From JAJPHF01 sp035293805 (lineage in GTDB: Bacteria; Chloroflexota; UBA6077; JAJPHF01): 64,000 bases of DNA. Positions 16,766 to 25,749 of this stretch are shown here, one piece after another. The stretch is from positions 124,001 through 188,000 of the forward strand of contig DATGMD010000044.1 of assembly GCA_035293805.1 (NCBI GenBank). The letters are read 5' to 3'. Position 1 is the first letter of the stretch. The number at the start of each line of letters is the position of its first letter. The notes under the pieces were generated by a model. It was given only the letters and a program-made list of their open reading frames with translations. It was not told the origin of the DNA and did not search any database. Made by a program: the position numbers and the translations under genes.

Positions 16766-17941
16766 TTAGAGCGCGCGGAGGAGGAGGGCGAGGCGAATCT
16801 GCACCGCATCGTCGAAGCAGCGCGGATCCAGGCCAGTGAGGGCCGTAATCTTATCGAGACGGTAGCCAAGGGTGTTCCGGTGGATCGCCAGACGCTTCGC
16901 GACGGACGACGGGCAGCAGTCTTCCGCGAAGAATGCGTCCAGCGTCTGGAGCAGCTCCGGCTCGTGGTCGAGCGGGCTCAGGAGGTGGGTGGCGAGGTCG
17001 ACTTTGGTCCGCTCGTCGGACACGCCGATGAAGGCGGCGACGCCCAGGCCGTCCAGGCAGTGCGCGCCGTTGCGGCCGTGGAAGCGGCGGCCCAGCGACA
17101 GGGCCGCGCGCGCGTCCTGGTAGGAGCGGGCCAGGCCCGCGACGCCCGGGTGGTAGCGGCCGATCCCCAGGCTGATCGGGGCGCCGGTCTCGCGGCGCAG
17201 CCGCGCCAGCAGCTCGCTGCTGGCGCGCTTCAGCGCTGCCAGATCGGCCCAGGAGGGGCTCATCTGCTCCCAGCCGCGCTCGCCGTCGACCCAGGCGACC
17301 AGGTCTTCGGTGCTGCTCGCCTTCAGCACGGCCACCTCGCCGTCGCCGATGTAGGCGCAAATCGTCTCATCCCGCAGGTTGAAGAAGCGCACGACGACGT
17401 TGATGACGGACTGCGCGCGCCGGCGCACCCGCGCCTCGCTCGCCGACAGCCGGCCGAGCCGGTCGGCGTCGAGGATGTAGTCGGCGGCGTCGACCAGGAT
17501 GACCGCGCGGGGCCGCGTCAGGTCCATGCCGAGGATCTGGGCCTCGCGGAGGATGTCGTCCTCGTCGCGCCGCGTGCCGCACAGCAGGTCGTTAATGAAC
17601 TTGTCCTTCAGCTCGTGCTGGTTGGCTAGGCGCGCCACGGCGGAGGTCTGGGCGAACATCCACTCCACCAGCGTCTGTGCCAGACGGGGAGAGACCTTCT
17701 CGCCGGTGACGGGCTGGATCACCACCTCGGCCGCCGCGGGCCCGAGGTGCATCGGCACGCGGAACGCGTCGTCGGGCGGCGCCGTATCGGCCGAGGCCAA
17801 CGGCGCGAGGGGAGCGGGCTCGCTGCTGGCGATGATCGCGCCGCGCTCGTCGAGCACCGAGACGCGCGCGCCGAGTAGCTCGGCAATGCGCTCGGTCACC
17901 AGGTCGGATACGCGCTCCATTTCGCCAGTCCGCATTGCCAT
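16766..17941 (-). CDS. PucR/CdaR-family transcriptional regulator
   Basis: DNA-binding regulator of 391 aa. The N-terminal 150 residues form a small-molecule sensor region resembling the sugar-diacid recognition domain (VTERIAELLGARVSVLDERG, later FINDLLCGTRRDEDDIL). The middle contains a degenerate GGDEF-like fold (GIGRYHPGVAGLARSYQDARAAL). The C-terminus is the PucR helix-turn-helix with the family signature FFAEDCCPSSVAKRLAIHRNTLGYRLDKI. ATG 17941 has TAAGGAG 8 nt upstream. It lies in the same direction as, and 184 nt upstream of, the glycan operon, so it could control that operon or the aryl-AMP ligase cluster on its other side. The ligand is unknown. Confidence 0.88.
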   Translation of the reverse strand: MAMRTGEMERVSDLVTERIAELLGARVSVLDERGAIIASSEPAPLAPLASADTAPPDDAFRVPMHLGPAAAEVVIQPVTGEKVSPRLAQTLVEWMFAQTSAVARLANQHELKDKFINDLLCGTRRDEDDILREAQILGMDLTRPRAVILVDAADYILDADRLGRLSASEARVRRRAQSVINVVVRFFNLRDETICAYIGDGEVAVLKASSTEDLVAWVDGERGWEQMSPSWADLAALKRASSELLARLRRETGAPISLGIGRYHPGVAGLARSYQDARAALSLGRRFHGRNGAHCLDGLGVAAFIGVSDERTKVDLATHLLSPLDHEPELLQTLDAFFAEDCCPSSVAKRLAIHRNTLGYRLDKITALTGLDPRCFDDAVQIRLALLLRAL

Positions 17942-18428
17942 GCGAGGGACTCCTTAGACAGGACGATTCGCCGGGGCCACCCGGGGACGCATAACAAGCC
18001 GACGCCGTGCCGAGTTGACACGTATTGTCGCGATTCGGCGCCTCGCCCTAGCCAGACGCGTAATCGGCTGCCGGTAGGCAGGATTCGTGCCAGGAACCTG
18101 GGCGCACGAGCACATGAAACCGAGCACATGGCGGCTGAGATACCCGCATCTACCCGCGATGCTACTCTTAGAGTTGTCTTGGAGCCAGAAGCCACGCAAC
18201 AAGACAGTTCCTTGACGCGCCGATCGATCCAGGTATGCGGCCGGGCCGGGAAGGCGCTCGCGGCAGGGGGGGCTGTGGCGCCGGGGACCCCGGCCCCGGC
18301 GCCTTGCGGGACGCCGGCCGCTCGGCTCGCCGGCCAGCGGCGCTGGCGGCACTGCGGGAGCGCGGAGCAGAGCCGGCGCGGCGGGCATTGCGCAGGGGCA
18401 CCCGATCGGCGCCGAGCGACCGCGCGGG
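17942..18428. other. 487-nt intergenic region upstream of the PucR-type gene
   Basis: No convincing gene. It separates the aryl-AMP ligase end from the regulator start. An inverted repeat GACA-CGTAT-TGTC at 18017-18029, about 80 nt upstream of the regulator ATG, could be an autoregulatory operator. Open frames in the 18128-18428 part are low-complexity and Arg/Ala-rich, as expected by chance at this GC content. Confidence 0.45.
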
Positions 18429-20084
18429 TCAGTCGGGCGAGCGCTCGGTGGCCAGCAGCGCGGCGATCCGCTGCGTCAGATCCTGCTTCGACACCTTGCC
18501 GAACGGGGAGAGGGGGAATTCGGGGACCAGCTCGATGCGCTCGGGCCACTTGTACTTGGCCAGGTCCTTGTCCGCCAGGAAGTCCTGGACCTCGCGCAGC
18601 GCGAGCGTGCGCCCGGGCCGCGGGATGACGAAGGCGCACATGCGCTCGCCTAGCACGGGATCGGGCATCGGCACGCACGCAACGTTGAGCACGGCGGGGT
18701 GGGCCAGCAGCAGGTTCTCGACCTCCTCGGCGCTGATCTTCTCGCCGCCGCGGTTGATGAGATCCTTTTTGCGTCCCTCGACGACGTAGTTGCCCGAGGG
18801 GTGCCGGCGCATCAGGTCGCCGGTCATGTAGAAGCCGTCGGGCGTAAAGGCGCGGGCGTTGTGCTCGGGCGCGCGAAAGTAGCCGCGCAGCGTGTAGGGA
18901 CCGCGCGTCCACAGCTCTCCGACCTCGCCGTCCGGCACCTCGCGGCCCTGATCGTCTACCAGACGGATCTCGTCGTCGGGGGAGACGGGGCGCCCCACCG
19001 TCTCCCAGCGCACCTCGTCCGGGTCGTCGAGCCGGACGTAATTTAGCAGGCCCTCGGCCATACCGAACACCTCCTGCACCTTACAGGAGGGGATCAGCTC
19101 CTCGGCACGACGCTTCACCGCCGCCTGCAGCTTCTGGCCGCCGGTGTTGATGACCCGGACCGAGGAGAGGTCGAAGTCCTTCAGCGCCGGATCGTCGAGG
19201 TAGCGGATGAGCAGCGCGGGCACCAGCTCCAGGTGCGTGATGCGCTCGCGCTCGACCAGCGCAAAGGCATCCGCGGCGCGCGTGCTGGTGCTGAGCGCGA
19301 GGCGGGCGCCCGCCAGCAGGAACGCCTGAATGCCCGCCGAGGCGAGGGGGAAGTTGTGGGCGATCGGCAGCACGACCAGCAGCGCGTCGTCGGGGCGGAT
19401 GTCGATGACGGCGCCCGAGGCCTTCGAGTTGTAGACGTAGTCGTTGTGCGTGCGGGGGATGATCTTCGGCACGCCGGTCGTGCCACCCGAGAGCTGGAAG
19501 ACGGCCGGGTCGGTCGGGTCGATCGGCACATCCGCCAGCGCCTCGCGCGGCACGGCGGGCTCCTGGCGCAGCAGCATGGCGAGCGACTGGCAGCCGTCGG
19601 GCGCCTGGTCGGCGTGCAGGAAGACGTGACGCAACGTCGAGAACTCGTCCTGCAACCGCCGCGCCATCGCCAGGAAGTCGTAGTCGCCGAGCCGCTCAGG
19701 GATCGCCAGGCCCACCGCGCTCGTCACCTGGACGAAGTTGCTAATCTCGTGATAGCGGTGTGGCGGCAGGGCCATCAGCGGGATGGCGCCAACCTTCTGC
19801 AGCGCGAAGTAGAGGTAGAGGAAGTCGGGCACGTTGGGCAGCTGCATCACGACCGTGTCGAGCGGCCGCAGGCCCAGCCCGAGGAGGTGCCGCGCCAGGC
19901 GCTCCACGCGCTCCGCCAGCACGCGATAGGTTACCCGCTCGTCGCCCGCCACAAAGGCCAGGCGGTCGGCGTGGCGCGCGAACGCCGCGTCGAAGTGGCT
20001 CGCCAGCGAGCGGTCTTCCCAGTAGCCGCGCTCGCGGTAGCGCGCGGCAAACTCGGGTGGGTACGGGACAACTCCTTCGAGCAT
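18429..20084 (-). CDS. Aryl-AMP ligase, EntE/DhbE-like (2,3-dihydroxybenzoate/salicylate adenylation)
   Basis: ATP-dependent acyl adenylate-forming enzyme, 551 aa, of the ANL superfamily. Motifs: FQLSGGTTGVPKIIPRTH (P-loop-like A3), VQEVFGMAEGLLNYVRLDD (the EntE/DhbE-type signature), FYMTGDLMRRHPSGNYVVEG and the C-terminal NRGGEKISAEEVENLL with the catalytic Lys near the end (PFGKVSKQDL). The AHN in PIAHNFPLAS matches the hydroxybenzoate-binding His-Asn of DhbE. It may make aryl-AMP or aryl-CoA. No EntB, EntF or isochorismate genes are nearby; the neighbours are an LLM oxidoreductase and an SDR, which favours aromatic-acid metabolism over siderophore synthesis. Confidence 0.88.
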   Translation of the reverse strand: MLEGVVPYPPEFAARYRERGYWEDRSLASHFDAAFARHADRLAFVAGDERVTYRVLAERVERLARHLLGLGLRPLDTVVMQLPNVPDFLYLYFALQKVGAIPLMALPPHRYHEISNFVQVTSAVGLAIPERLGDYDFLAMARRLQDEFSTLRHVFLHADQAPDGCQSLAMLLRQEPAVPREALADVPIDPTDPAVFQLSGGTTGVPKIIPRTHNDYVYNSKASGAVIDIRPDDALLVVLPIAHNFPLASAGIQAFLLAGARLALSTSTRAADAFALVERERITHLELVPALLIRYLDDPALKDFDLSSVRVINTGGQKLQAAVKRRAEELIPSCKVQEVFGMAEGLLNYVRLDDPDEVRWETVGRPVSPDDEIRLVDDQGREVPDGEVGELWTRGPYTLRGYFRAPEHNARAFTPDGFYMTGDLMRRHPSGNYVVEGRKKDLINRGGEKISAEEVENLLLAHPAVLNVACVPMPDPVLGERMCAFVIPRPGRTLALREVQDFLADKDLAKYKWPERIELVPEFPLSPFGKVSKQDLTQRIAALLATERSPD

Positions 20085-20105
20085 TGGGCCCCCCGGACGT
20101 GAACG

Positions 20106-20139
20106 GGGGTACGGGAGCCGCGCGCGGCTCCCGTACCCC
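20106..20139. repeat. Perfect 34-nt palindrome between the LLM gene and the ligase gene
   Basis: The sequence is fully self-complementary, with half-site GGGGTACGGGAGCCGCG. It lies within the 63-nt gap between the LLM stop (20148) and the ligase start (20084). No T-run follows on the minus strand, so it is not a classical intrinsic terminator. It could be a transcript-processing or partial-termination hairpin, or a protein-binding site. Confidence 0.7.
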
Positions 20140-20147
20140 TGACCGGT

Positions 20148-21149
20148 CTACTCTAGGTAGCTGGCGGCGATGTGGATGGCTGCCGTGTGGTCCTCGACCA
20201 TGCGGTCGCGCCGTGGGATCGGGTAGATGATTGGATACACGCCGGCGTCGAGCAGGCCGCGCAGTTGGGCGCGGCACTTCGCGCGCGAGCCGGTGAGCGT
20301 CATCTTCTCCACCAGCGCGTCGCTCACCAGGCGGCTGGCCGCCGCGAAGTCGCCCGTCTGCCACACCTCGTAGACGCGCCGCACCTCGTCGCCGAAGCCC
20401 GAGACGTCCGCGATGTGGTGGTAGTGCGGCGAGGCACAGTAAAACGCCACGCCGCGCCGCATGGCGTCCCGCGCCGCCGAATCGTCGGGGTCCGGGCAGG
20501 TCATCAGCAGCGTGAGCAGCTTGACCTCGACGGGATCGCGGTCCACCTTGGCGGCCTCGCGCGCCACGATGCCGCGCAGCTCCGCGACGGACTCCGCGGT
20601 CGGCCAGTTCGAGATGAACCCGTCCGCCACCTGGGCCGCGACGGCGACCATCCTCGGGTTGAGCGCCGACAGGTAGATCGGGATCGTGCCATCGACGGGG
20701 CCCTCGCGCAGGTGGAAGTCGCGGATGTGGAACCAGTCGCCGTCGTAGGAGAAGCGGCGCGCGCTCAGCAAGCCACGGACGATGACGATCGTCTCGCGGG
20801 CGCGGGCCAGCGGCCGGTCGTACCGCACGCCGTGGCCGCGCACCGTGAAGCCGACGCCGCCCGCCCCCAATCCGAGCGCGAAGCGCCCGCCGCTCAGACG
20901 GTAGATCGTGCTGGCGCCCATCGCCAGCAGCGTGGGCGTGCGGGAGTAGAAGTTCAGGATACCCGTCGCGAGGGTGATGCGCTCCGTCGCCTGGGCGAGC
21001 AGCGCTAGCAGCGCGAACGCCTCCTTCCCCGATTCCTCGGTCAGCCAGAAGCCCTCGTAGCTGAGCCGCTCGGCCTCGCGGGCGTATTGGAGAAGGTCGT
21101 CCACGCTCATGTCGCCGGTGTGGAGGGTCGCGCCCATCTCGCCCTGCAC
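20148..21149 (-). CDS. LLM-class flavin-dependent (FMN or F420) oxidoreductase
   Basis: Luciferase-like TIM-barrel oxidoreductase, 333 aa. Seen: GATLHTGDMSVDDLLQYAREAE at the first strand, YEGFWLTEE, ITLATGILNFYSRTPTLLAM, and GGRFALGLGAGG (flavin phosphate loop), then IPIYLSALNPRMVAVAAQVADG. The pattern is typical of F420-dependent or FMN-dependent monooxygenase-like enzymes common in actinobacteria and Chloroflexota. GTG 21149 is preferred because AGGGAG lies 6 nt upstream; GTG 21176 is an alternative adding 9 residues. It is the middle gene of SDR-LLM-ligase, 74 nt after the SDR. Confidence 0.86.
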   Translation of the reverse strand: MQGEMGATLHTGDMSVDDLLQYAREAERLSYEGFWLTEESGKEAFALLALLAQATERITLATGILNFYSRTPTLLAMGASTIYRLSGGRFALGLGAGGVGFTVRGHGVRYDRPLARARETIVIVRGLLSARRFSYDGDWFHIRDFHLREGPVDGTIPIYLSALNPRMVAVAAQVADGFISNWPTAESVAELRGIVAREAAKVDRDPVEVKLLTLLMTCPDPDDSAARDAMRRGVAFYCASPHYHHIADVSGFGDEVRRVYEVWQTGDFAAASRLVSDALVEKMTLTGSRAKCRAQLRGLLDAGVYPIIYPIPRRDRMVEDHTAAIHIAASYLE

Positions 21150-21223
21150 GCTTGGCTCCCTCTCGATACTGACCACAGGATGGAGAGCGGGGGCGCAGCC
21201 CCCTGCCCGATGCCAGCGCGGCG

Positions 21224-21991
21224 CTAGTGCAGGATGCCGCCGCCCTCAACGACCAGGAGCTGGCCGGTCATGAAGTCGCTGTCGCTGCTCGCCAAGAAGA
21301 GCGCGGTACCGGTGATGTCCTCAGGCACCTCGACGCGCTTGAACGCCCGCGAGCCGGCGCTGCCGGCCCGCCGGGCGCGCACCTCGTCGGTGACCTCTTC
21401 CTCACTCATCGTCGAGCCGGGCGTCAGGCAGTTTACGTTCACGTTCCATGGGCCAAGCTGCTTCGCCAGCACCCGTGTCAGCGCCACCACGCCGCCCTTC
21501 GACGCCGTATAGTGCGGCATGTCGCCGGAGCCGTTGAAGAACGTACCCGAGGCGACGTTGATGATCTTGCCGCCGCGCTGCGCCTTCATCACGGGAATCA
21601 CGGCGCGGCAGCAGAGATACACGCCCTTCAAGTTTACGTTCAACACGCGGTCCCACTGCTCCAGCGGCAGCTCCTCGGCGGGGCCCTTCCACACTTCCTC
21701 GGTGACGTAGATTGCGGCGTTGTTCAACAGGATGTCGATGCGCTCGAAGCGGGCCAGCGTCTCGTTCACCAGGCCGTGCAGCCCTTCCAGGTCGGTGACG
21801 TCGGTGCGACGCGCCCAGGCCGTGCCGCCGGTCGCAGTGATCTCGGCGGCTACGCGCTCGCCCGCCGGCCCGTCCAGCTCGGCGATGACGACCTTCGCGC
21901 CCTCGTCGGCAAAGCGCCGCGCATAGGCCCGCCCGATGCCATGGCCCGCCCCGGTGATGATCGCGACCTTGTCCTGGAGCCTGCCCGCCAT
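21224..21991 (-). CDS. Short-chain dehydrogenase/reductase
   Basis: Classical SDR of 255 aa. NAD(P)-binding motif IITGAGHGIGRAYA near residue 10, NNAA near residue 88, catalytic Ser in NVASG, and Tyr-Lys in YTASKGG; the C-terminal TGQLLVVEGGG is typical. ATG 21991 follows GGGAGGG; a further 32 upstream in-frame residues are Arg/Ala-rich and unlikely. It heads the SDR-LLM-aryl-ligase set on the minus strand, so it may oxidise an alcohol or diol in an aromatic or terpenoid pathway. It is divergent from a membrane protein gene. Confidence 0.88.
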   Translation of the reverse strand: MAGRLQDKVAIITGAGHGIGRAYARRFADEGAKVVIAELDGPAGERVAAEITATGGTAWARRTDVTDLEGLHGLVNETLARFERIDILLNNAAIYVTEEVWKGPAEELPLEQWDRVLNVNLKGVYLCCRAVIPVMKAQRGGKIINVASGTFFNGSGDMPHYTASKGGVVALTRVLAKQLGPWNVNVNCLTPGSTMSEEEVTDEVRARRAGSAGSRAFKRVEVPEDITGTALFLASSDSDFMTGQLLVVEGGGILH

Positions 21992-22219
21992 CGCGCCCTC
22001 CCGCGCCGCCCGGCCGGTGCGCGCGCACGCCCCACGGCGCCTCAACCCGGCCTGGCAGAGCATAGCGGAATGGCCGCGAGGCGACAACCGGCGCGTGGCT
22101 TGGTCCGCTCGGCCGGGGCGACGGGGGCCAGTTCGGCGGCGCCCGGAGCAGCGCCCGCTCCTTGTCGTCGCGGGAGGCGGCCGAGCTATACTGGCCCGGA
22201 CGTGAGGAGGGCCCCGAGC

Positions 22220-23014
22220 GTGGTGCGACGGCGGGACAGTGGGCGCGGCTCCATCGAGCCGGTGGCGATCGGCACGGCGACGCTGGTCGTTGCGCTACTT
22301 GGCTACCTGGTCATCCCGCAGCTCGACGACTCCCTGTTCGTGGGCATGGTCGCCGCGGTGGCCGCGATGATCGGGATGGGAACCTACCTGCTCGGCCGCA
22401 GCCACCCGGCCTTTCTGGGGCTCGGGCGCGCTTATACCTGGACGCTATGGATTCCGCCCGTCGCCTGGTTCGTGGCCGGTGCTGTGCTGCTGCGCCTCGC
22501 GCCGCTGGAGAACAACACCATACCCTCCGTCGTCGGAGCCGCACTGCTCGGGCTGATCCTGTTCGCCCAGCACCGCGAGCTGCGCTTAGGGGCTGGCAGC
22601 CGGCGGGGGGCGGAGTTCCTGGTGAGTCTTGCCGTCTTCGTCAGCGCGTTTGCTCAGTTCGGGCTGCTCTACCAGGCGCGGGACGCGGGTGTTGTCGTCG
22701 CGCTGGTGGCGGGGGGCGTCGCCGCGCTGCTCGGCACGGTGCCGCTGCGGCGCGCGATTGCCGACGACGGGCGCACCGCCATCTACTGCGGCGTCGTGGG
22801 GCTGGTGGTCGGCGAGGTGGCCTGGGCGCTCACGTACTGGACGACGGCGGGGATCGTCGGCGGGGCGTTCCTCCTGTTGTTGTTCTACGTGCTCGTCGGC
22901 CTCAGCGAGGCCATCCTCGACCGCAGCTTCAGCCGTCGAGTGCTCCTGGAATACGGCGTCGTCGGCGCGTGCGGCCTCATCCTCATCATTGGCGTCGGCC
23001 CCTGGCACGGCTAG
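22220..23014 (+). CDS. Polytopic membrane protein of unknown function
   Basis: 264-aa protein with about eight hydrophobic segments, for example IGTATLVVALLGYLVIPQL, LFVGMVAAVAAMIGMGTYLL, FLVSLAVFVSAFAQFGLLY, AGVVVALVAGGVAALLGTV and GVVGACGLILIIGVG. The N-terminal 15 residues are Arg-rich, which places the N-terminus in the cytoplasm. Start GTG 22220 is 9 nt after GAGGAGG; GTG 22223 directly follows. No transporter or enzyme signature was recognised. Single gene, divergent from the SDR and convergent with livF after a 7-nt gap. Confidence 0.8.
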   Translation: MVRRRDSGRGSIEPVAIGTATLVVALLGYLVIPQLDDSLFVGMVAAVAAMIGMGTYLLGRSHPAFLGLGRAYTWTLWIPPVAWFVAGAVLLRLAPLENNTIPSVVGAALLGLILFAQHRELRLGAGSRRGAEFLVSLAVFVSAFAQFGLLYQARDAGVVVALVAGGVAALLGTVPLRRAIADDGRTAIYCGVVGLVVGEVAWALTYWTTAGIVGGAFLLLLFYVLVGLSEAILDRSFSRRVLLEYGVVGACGLILIIGVGPWHG

Positions 23015-23021
23015 GTTCGAC

Positions 23022-23729
23022 CTACTCGATGCCGAGGTAGGCGCGCTGGACCCCCTCGTCCTCGCGGAGACGGGCCGCGCTGTCGGCCAGGATGATGCGG
23101 CCGGTCTCGAGGACGTAGCCGCGGTTGGCCACCGCCAGCGCCATATGGGCGTTCTGCTCGACGAGTAGGATGGTCACGCCCTGGCGATTGATCTCCACCA
23201 GGGTGGCGAAGATCGCCTCGACCACGATCGGCGCCAGTCCCATCGACGGCTCGTCCAGGAGCAGCAGCCGTGGCTGGGCCATCAGGGCGCGGCCGATCGC
23301 CAGCATCTGCTGCTCGCCGCCGGAGAGCGTGCCTGCCGGCTGGGTTGCCCGCTCCTTGAGTCGCGGGAACAGGGCGAACATGCGGGCCACGTCGTCCTTG
23401 AGGCCCACGCGGTCGCGGCGCACGAACCCCCCCATCTCTAGGTTCTCGGTGACCGTCATGCGGTTGAACAGGCGGCGCCCTTCCGGCGCCTGGACGATGC
23501 GTCGCGCGGCGATCTCGTGGGGGGGCAGGCCGTCGATCCGATCGCCGTCGAACGTGATCGTGCCCTGCCGCGGCCGCTGCAAGCCGGAAATCGTCCGCAG
23601 CGTCGTGCTCTTGCCGGCGCCGTTGGCGCCGATGAGGGCGACGATCTCGCCCGCCTCGACGGCCAGCGACACCCCCTTGAGCGCCTCGATGTGGCCGTAA
23701 TACGTGTGAACGTCGTCAAGCTTCAGCAT
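23022..23729 (-). CDS. livF: Branched-chain amino-acid-type ABC transporter ATPase
   Basis: Second ATPase of a LIV-type importer, 235 aa. Walker A GANGAGKS, signature LSGGEQQ, Walker B LLLLDEPS and the H-loop region are all present. LivF-specific features include HTYYGHIEALKGVSL and the short, insert-free form. ATG 23729 overlaps livG by 14 nt. It forms the heterodimer with LivG beneath LivH/LivM at the cytoplasmic face. Last gene of the livKHMGF-ordered operon. Confidence 0.92.
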   Translation of the reverse strand: MLKLDDVHTYYGHIEALKGVSLAVEAGEIVALIGANGAGKSTTLRTISGLQRPRQGTITFDGDRIDGLPPHEIAARRIVQAPEGRRLFNRMTVTENLEMGGFVRRDRVGLKDDVARMFALFPRLKERATQPAGTLSGGEQQMLAIGRALMAQPRLLLLDEPSMGLAPIVVEAIFATLVEINRQGVTILLVEQNAHMALAVANRGYVLETGRIILADSAARLREDEGVQRAYLGIE

Positions 23730-24543
23730 CGAGGCTACCCTGGCCCCCAACCCCGAGGTACGCTTCGATCACGCGGGGATCGCGCTGCACCGCCGCCGGC
23801 GGGCCTTCGGCGATCTTCTCCCCGTGGTCGAGCACCACGACGTGGTCGGAGATGCCCATGACGACCTTCATGGCGTGCTCGATCAGGAGGATGCTGACGC
23901 CCGCGTCGCGGCGCAGGCGATCGATGAACTGGGTGAGCGCGGCGCTCTCTTGCGGATTCATGCCTGCGGTCGGCTCGTCGAGTAGGAGCAGCTCCGGCTG
24001 GCTCGCCAGCGCGCGAGCGATCTCGAGGCGGCGCTGGTCGCCGTAGGACAGGTTGCGCGCCCATTCCTCCTCGCGCCCGCGCAGGCCGACGAAGCGCAGC
24101 AGCTCCCGCGCCCGCTCGCGGGCGGCACGCTCCTCGCGCATCACGCCCGGCGTGCGGAGGATAGCGCCCAGGGGGGTGGCGCGCAGCCGCGAGTGCATGC
24201 CGACGAGCACGTTGTCGAGAGCGCTCATGTTGGCGAACAGCCGGATGTTCTGGAAGGTGCGGGCGATGCCGAGGGCCGTCACCTCGTGCGGCTTCTTGCC
24301 TGTAATGTCGCGGCCCTGAAAGACGATCCGCCCGGCAGTCGGGGTGTAGAAGCCGGCCACGATGTTGAACAGAGTCGTCTTGCCCGCGCCATTCGGCCCG
24401 ATCAGTCCGACGACGGCGCCCTCGGGAATCGTGAGGTCGACGTTGTTCACCGCCACCAGCCCGCCGAAGCGGCGCGTGACGCCGCGCGCTTCCAGGAGGG
24501 GACGGGGATCAAGGGACAGGGGAGGAGCGGGAGCCGCGCTCAT
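23716..24543 (-). CDS. livG: Branched-chain amino-acid-type ABC transporter ATPase
   Basis: First ATPase of the importer, 275 aa. Walker A GPNGAGKT, signature LSYGDQR, Walker B LLLLDEPTAGMNP, and the LivG-typical insert after the Q-loop (RLFANMSALDNVLVGMHSR). A 16-residue Pro-rich lead precedes the domain. It starts by ATGA overlap with livM. Confidence 0.92.
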   Translation of the reverse strand: MSAAPAPPLSLDPRPLLEARGVTRRFGGLVAVNNVDLTIPEGAVVGLIGPNGAGKTTLFNIVAGFYTPTAGRIVFQGRDITGKKPHEVTALGIARTFQNIRLFANMSALDNVLVGMHSRLRATPLGAILRTPGVMREERAARERARELLRFVGLRGREEEWARNLSYGDQRRLEIARALASQPELLLLDEPTAGMNPQESAALTQFIDRLRRDAGVSILLIEHAMKVVMGISDHVVVLDHGEKIAEGPPAAVQRDPRVIEAYLGVGGQGSLDAEA

Positions 24544-25745
24544 CGCTCGACGGCCACCTGGCCTTCGAGGGCCAGCTCGCCCGGGGCCTCTGGCTCTGGC
24601 TCGGTCAGCTCGGCGCGGCGCTGGGCGCTGGGGAACAGGCCCTGCGGCCGCAGCAGCATCAGCAGCACCAGCGCCAGGCCGAAGATCATCAGCCGCGAGC
24701 GCGACAGGTCGATGCTGGCGAGCGGGTCGATGCCGAGCGTCGTGCCGACGGCGCGCAGCCAGGTGCTGAGCTGCGCCGAGACACCGCGGTCGAACAGCCC
24801 CAACACGATCCCACCGACCAGCACGCCCCAGACATTGCCAATGCCCCCGAGGATCACCATCGCCAGGACCATGATGGAGATGCTGAAGTCGAACTGGAAG
24901 GGGTCGATGAACTGAAAGATGCTGGCGAAAATGGCGCCCGCGAAGCCGGAGAACGAGGCGCCCATCGCGAAGGCCAGAAGCTTCGTCTGGACGAGGTTGA
25001 TGCCCATGCTGGCGGCGGCCACCTCGTCCTCGCGCATGGCTACCCAGGCGCGACCGAGCCGCGAGTCGTACAGGCGCGTGATGGCCCAGATGCTGACGAT
25101 GCCCACGGCCACGATGAGATAGTACCAGGGCACCTGCGCGCCGAGCGAGATGCCCCCGACCGAGAATCCCGCGTGGCCCAGCTCGTAGCCAAAAATGTGG
25201 GGGCGCCCAATCGGGTTCATGCCCTTCGAGCCACCCGTCCACTGCTCCAGGTTTAGGAACACACGCGGCACGATCTCGCCGAAGGCCAGCGTGACAATCG
25301 CCAGGTAGTCGCCACGCAGGCGGAGCGTTGGGGCGCCGAGCACGATGCCGAAGAGCGCGGCTACCGCCCAGCTGGCGAGGAGGGCGACCCAAAAATCAGT
25401 GCGGAAGGGCAGCGGGCTGGACGGTGACGTGAGGAACGCCGCAGTGTAGGCGCCGATAGCGAAGAAGGCCGCGTAGCCCAGGTCGAGCAGGCCGGCGTAG
25501 CCGACGACGACGTTCAGGCCGAGCGCTAACAGCGTGAAGATCAGCACGGGGATCATGATGCCGAGGGTGCTGCCGCCAAACAGCGGCGCCAGCAGCGGGC
25601 CGTCGAGGAACGGGTAGAGCACCGCGACCAGGAGCGCCAGGCCGAATTGCGCGAGTCGCCGCTCACGCGCGGGGCGCGCGCGCCACCAGGCCCGGAAGCC
25701 ACGGGCGGGGCCGGGACGCTGCTGGGCCGCCGTCTCGGCGCTCAA
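24540..25745 (-). CDS. livM: Branched-chain amino-acid-type ABC transporter permease
   Basis: Inner-membrane permease of 401 aa with about ten helices. The LivM signature GYAGLLDLGYAAFFAIGAY is near residue 115 and the coupling region SRLGRAWVAMREDEVAA near residue 235. The N-terminal 30 residues and the C-terminal 25 residues are charged and cytoplasmic. It starts 4 nt after the livH stop. Confidence 0.92.
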   Translation of the reverse strand: MSAETAAQQRPGPARGFRAWWRARPARERRLAQFGLALLVAVLYPFLDGPLLAPLFGGSTLGIMIPVLIFTLLALGLNVVVGYAGLLDLGYAAFFAIGAYTAAFLTSPSSPLPFRTDFWVALLASWAVAALFGIVLGAPTLRLRGDYLAIVTLAFGEIVPRVFLNLEQWTGGSKGMNPIGRPHIFGYELGHAGFSVGGISLGAQVPWYYLIVAVGIVSIWAITRLYDSRLGRAWVAMREDEVAAASMGINLVQTKLLAFAMGASFSGFAGAIFASIFQFIDPFQFDFSISIMVLAMVILGGIGNVWGVLVGGIVLGLFDRGVSAQLSTWLRAVGTTLGIDPLASIDLSRSRLMIFGLALVLLMLLRPQGLFPSAQRRAELTEPEPEAPGELALEGQVAVER

Positions 25746-25749
25746 CCGC

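Noticed and set aside
21227..22219. Extension of the membrane-protein frame upstream across the antisense SDR.
   Set aside because: The upstream part is antisense to a clear SDR and lacks membrane segments; GTG 22220 with GAGGAGG is a good start.
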